From UBA1845 sp002338715 (GTDB taxonomy: Bacteria; Planctomycetota; Phycisphaerae; UBA1845): a stretch of DNA of 64,000 bases. Under the pieces are notes generated by a model, which searched no databases, was not told the origin of the DNA, and saw nothing but the letters and a program-made list of their open reading frames with translations. The position numbers and the translations under genes are program-made. The number at the start of each line of letters is the position of its first letter. Within the stretch, counting starts at the first letter, position 1. Where the stretch lies: assembly GCA_035344155.1 (NCBI GenBank), contig DAORAL010000011.1, positions 1 through 64,000 of the forward strand. The letters run 5' to 3'. Shown here one piece after another: positions 62,053 through 64,000 of the stretch.

Positions 62053-62316
62053 TCAGTCCTTTCCCTTAATCATTCTGCCCACGTCACCCGCAGAATCGCG
62101 GACCTTCTTGAGTAATCGCTTGGCCCAGACGAACTCAGTGGCGAGGATGGCCAGACCAGCCGGGATCACGATAAATGCCGGGCCCGGCAGGACCAACAGG
62201 GCGATCCCCGCGAGCACAACCGTTCCGCCGACGACCAGCACGATCATTCGTTTTGCATTTTTCAGAAGCATGTCGATGCCGTTTGCGACTGTGGATTTGT
62301 CGTCGTGGGTGGTCAT
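62053..62316 (-). CDS. PGPGW-family small membrane protein
   Basis: This 87-residue protein has two hydrophobic segments joined by a PGP turn (LLVLPGPAFIVIPAGLAIL), the signature of the PGPGW family of putative transmembrane proteins found in many bacteria. The start at ATG 62316 lies 8 bp beyond the stop of the AraC-type gene, so the two are probably co-transcribed. Function is unknown. Confidence 0.82.
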   Translation of the reverse strand: MTTHDDKSTVANGIDMLLKNAKRMIVLVVGGTVVLAGIALLVLPGPAFIVIPAGLAILATEFVWAKRLLKKVRDSAGDVGRMIKGKD

Positions 62317-62324
62317 CGTCGCCC

Positions 62325-63251
62325 CTATCTCGCGCGCTTGACAGGAATCTGCACGTACAATTCGAAATGTTCGATGCCATGCGCAAATGGGCGGCCGATC
62401 CACGCCTCGAAGAATGGGTGGTCGTCGGGCACGTAGCGGCTGTTGGGCAGCCAGCATTTGAAGAGCCAGTCCATCGCCCGCATTTCATTCTGGATCGGTC
62501 CGCGTATTTCGATCTGGGCGACGGTCATCGGCGGAAATTCAATCACGCCGATTTCGCCTTCCGGTTCGACGTTCTCAACTTCGAGCCCGACATCATAGCG
62601 ACAGTCCTTGAACTCGACGATCACCGGATCGTCCCACATGTATCCGAGCCACTGTCCATCGGCGAGTCCGCGCTGCTCGGCCCACGCGACGAAGCGCTCT
62701 GCCGCACCGGTGACGATACCGATTCTAAACGGATCAAGCACGCGGAGGTACGCAACGCGACGGGCGGGAAGTTGGCGCAAAGTCAAATCGAAGTTGTCGG
62801 CTTTGACGTCGTCAGGCAGGGCGAACAGATGGTGGTTGGAATCGTGTTCACACAGGGCCGCATCCAACTCGTCGCGGCGATCCTGTCGAAATTGGTCGAG
62901 TTTGAATTCGCTCGGTGGCACGCCGTACTTTTCTTTGAATCGTCGCGAGAAATCTGAGAGCGATGTGAATCCACAGGCCAGTGAAATTTCCGTTAGCGAC
63001 CTCGGGCCTTGGTGGGCGAGCATCCAAAGCGCCCGTTCCAACCTCAGTCGTCGCACGAATTGGTTCAACGTCTCGCCCATCAGTGCGCGGAAGATGCGAT
63101 GGAAATGAAACGGCGAGAAGCACGCGACCTCGGCGACGGCGTCAAGGTTAAGCGGCTGATCGAGGTTGCGCACGATGTGATCGATGGCGCGGTTGACGCT
63201 CTTGAGGTAATGCGGTGATGCGTCGGAAGGTTTTTCAGAATCGATTCGCAA
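62325..63251 (-). CDS. AraC family regulator with GyrI-like effector domain
   Basis: This 308-residue transcription factor has an N-terminal AraC-type DNA-binding domain (two helix-turn-helices, about 20-120; AVAEVACFSPFHFHRIFRAL and EISLACGFTSLSDFSRRFK). A C-terminal GyrI-like small-molecule-binding domain follows (about 150-305), with LPARRVAYLRVLDPF and YDVGLEVENVEPEGEIG. The DNA-binding domain comes first, as in Rob/SbmC-type regulators. Translation must start at a TTG (63251), since no ATG or GTG exists before conserved residues. The effector is unknown. The divergent VOC gene could be its target. Confidence 0.9.
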   Translation of the reverse strand: MRIDSEKPSDASPHYLKSVNRAIDHIVRNLDQPLNLDAVAEVACFSPFHFHRIFRALMGETLNQFVRRLRLERALWMLAHQGPRSLTEISLACGFTSLSDFSRRFKEKYGVPPSEFKLDQFRQDRRDELDAALCEHDSNHHLFALPDDVKADNFDLTLRQLPARRVAYLRVLDPFRIGIVTGAAERFVAWAEQRGLADGQWLGYMWDDPVIVEFKDCRYDVGLEVENVEPEGEIGVIEFPPMTVAQIEIRGPIQNEMRAMDWLFKCWLPNSRYVPDDHPFFEAWIGRPFAHGIEHFELYVQIPVKRAR

Positions 63252-63429
63252 GATTTGTCAAACCGGGAACGGGGAGAGGAATTATGATCTGGCGTCGTTT
63301 GGAGGTGTATCGATCATAAATAATGTTCTGTAGATTTTGTCGGCTGCGGCGATCTTGTTGCTCGCATCGTGTAATCATAGTGCCCGCACTGACTCGTCGC
63401 AATTTCAGGTATCGCAAGGGGATAACGAC

Positions 63430-63801
63430 ATGGACTTGGGTGCGTTCTCAGTCAGTTTGACGGTCAAAGACATCGAGGCATCGCGGGTCTTCTATGAGAA
63501 GTTGGGTTTCAAGAAGATTCACGGCGATCAGTCGCAGAATTGGCTCATCCTGCAAAACGGCGCCAGCACGATCGGGTTGTTTCAAGGGATGTTTGAGCGC
63601 AACTGTCTGACGTTTAACCCCGGCTGGGCGAATGATGGAAATCATCCTGATGAGTTCACCGATGTTCGCGAGATTCAAAAGCGCTTAAAAGCCTCAGGGA
63701 TAGCGCTCACCCAAGAAGCCGATGAATCGACGGAAGGGCCGGCGAGTTGCACGATGCTTGACCCGGATGGAAATCCGATCCTGATCGACCAGCATCGCTA
63801 G
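63430..63801 (+). CDS. VOC-family (glyoxalase-like) protein
   Basis: This 123-residue protein is a single vicinal-oxygen-chelate domain. The N-terminal LGAFSVSLTVKDIEASRVFY, the WLILQNGASTIGLFQG strand and the C-terminal MLDPDGNPILI are typical of glyoxalase/bleomycin-resistance folds of the small 'KDIxAS' subgroup. The ATG at 63430 has AAGGGG upstream. A TTG 93 bp further upstream (63337) would add a lipobox-like LLLASC signal, an unusual localisation for the fold. It lies divergent from the AraC/GyrI regulator. Confidence 0.85.
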   Translation: MDLGAFSVSLTVKDIEASRVFYEKLGFKKIHGDQSQNWLILQNGASTIGLFQGMFERNCLTFNPGWANDGNHPDEFTDVREIQKRLKASGIALTQEADESTEGPASCTMLDPDGNPILIDQHR

Positions 63802-63821
63802 CGGTTCGCATTGGGCGTCAT

Positions 63822-63945
63822 GGGTGCCCCAGGCTTTTAGCCTGGGGGACTGATGGTTGAACGATGTCCCTTTGTTGCGCGATCAACTTCATTGCTTCGG
63901 TCTTGATGGTTTGTCAGTCCCCCACCCTGGAAGGGCGGGGCACCC
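63822..63945. repeat. Large nested inverted repeat
   Basis: Outer arms GGGTGCCCC (63822-63830) and GGGGCACCC (63937-63945), and inner arms GGGGGACTGA (63844-63853) and TCAGTCCCCC (63914-63923), form an approximately 124-bp nested palindrome at the end of the window. It follows the VOC gene. It is probably a REP-like element. The arms are too widely spaced for an ordinary terminator. Confidence 0.75.
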
Positions 63946-64000
63946 GCGCGTGCTTGTTTGAAATATGCCGGGCGCTTAGCATGTGTTCATGCAATACGTA

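Noticed and set aside
1..64000. CRISPR arrays, insertion sequences, prophage or integrase genes
   Set aside because: No regularly spaced repeats, transposase, recombinase or phage structural genes were recognised on either strand. The repeats found are small palindromes.

Overview
The window reads as a chromosomal segment of a planctomycete-like bacterium. The sequence-based reasons are four secreted proteins with a PEP-CTERM sorting tail (PEPxS/T, hydrophobic helix, Arg cluster), a GldA/GldF/GldG/DUF4340 ABC module, many lipoproteins and disordered secreted proteins of unknown function, a split (three-gene) proton-translocating transhydrogenase, and a large PUFA-synthase-like (secondary lipid) operon. 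Genus or class cannot be fixed from the window. There is no CRISPR array, transposase, integrase or rRNA operon; mobile-like DNA is limited to small REP-type palindromes.

Layout. 0.1-11 kb (minus strand): a SulP/STAS anion transporter, a PEP-CTERM protein, metG, and the DUF4340-GldG-permease-ATPase ABC module. 11.3-16.3 kb (plus): pntAA-pntAB-pntB, then ribE and pdxA. 16.7-20.2 kb: a PEP-CTERM protein and four small genes of unknown function, in both orientations. 20.3-22.8 kb: an excisionase-type HTH-receiver regulator, tRNA-Leu(CAA) and ispH. 22.9-39.7 kb (plus): the highlight, a tightly spaced four-gene operon encoding a PfaD-type enoyl reductase, a 2,298-aa KS-AT-ACPx3-KR-DH synthase, a 2,390-aa KS-CLF-AT-(four hot-dog DH) synthase and an OleA/FabH-like thiolase. 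39.8-44.4 kb (minus): an orphan histidine kinase, mnmA and two unknown genes. 44.8-48.2 kb (plus): a TSP3/PD40 lipoprotein, an MFS-like membrane protein and a hemerythrin-like protein. 48.4-52.8 kb (minus): an amidohydrolase, a GNAT protein, gatA, gatC and rpmB. 52.9-55.3 kb (plus): an ECF-like sigma factor, a putative membrane anti-sigma partner and a secreted helical protein, closed by a strong terminator. 55.5-64 kb: ffh, two lipoproteins, tRNA-Leu(UAA), small unknowns, two PEP-CTERM proteins, a cytochrome c-like lipoprotein, a PGPGW membrane protein, an AraC/GyrI regulator and a VOC protein.

How the genes work together. In the lipid operon the two megasynthases and the enoyl reductase carry every activity needed for iterative anaerobic polyunsaturated chain building: condensation, chain-length factor, malonyl loading, carriers, ketoreduction, dehydration/isomerisation and enoyl reduction. 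The fourth gene retains the Cys, His, Asn and Glu of OleA-type head-to-head (Claisen) condensing enzymes, so the product may be a condensed polyunsaturated beta-keto acid, ketone or hydrocarbon rather than a simple free fatty acid. That is inference from sequence. No phosphopantetheinyl transferase or OleB/C/D homologue is present in the window. The rest is a mixture of housekeeping genes and lineage-specific cell-envelope genes.
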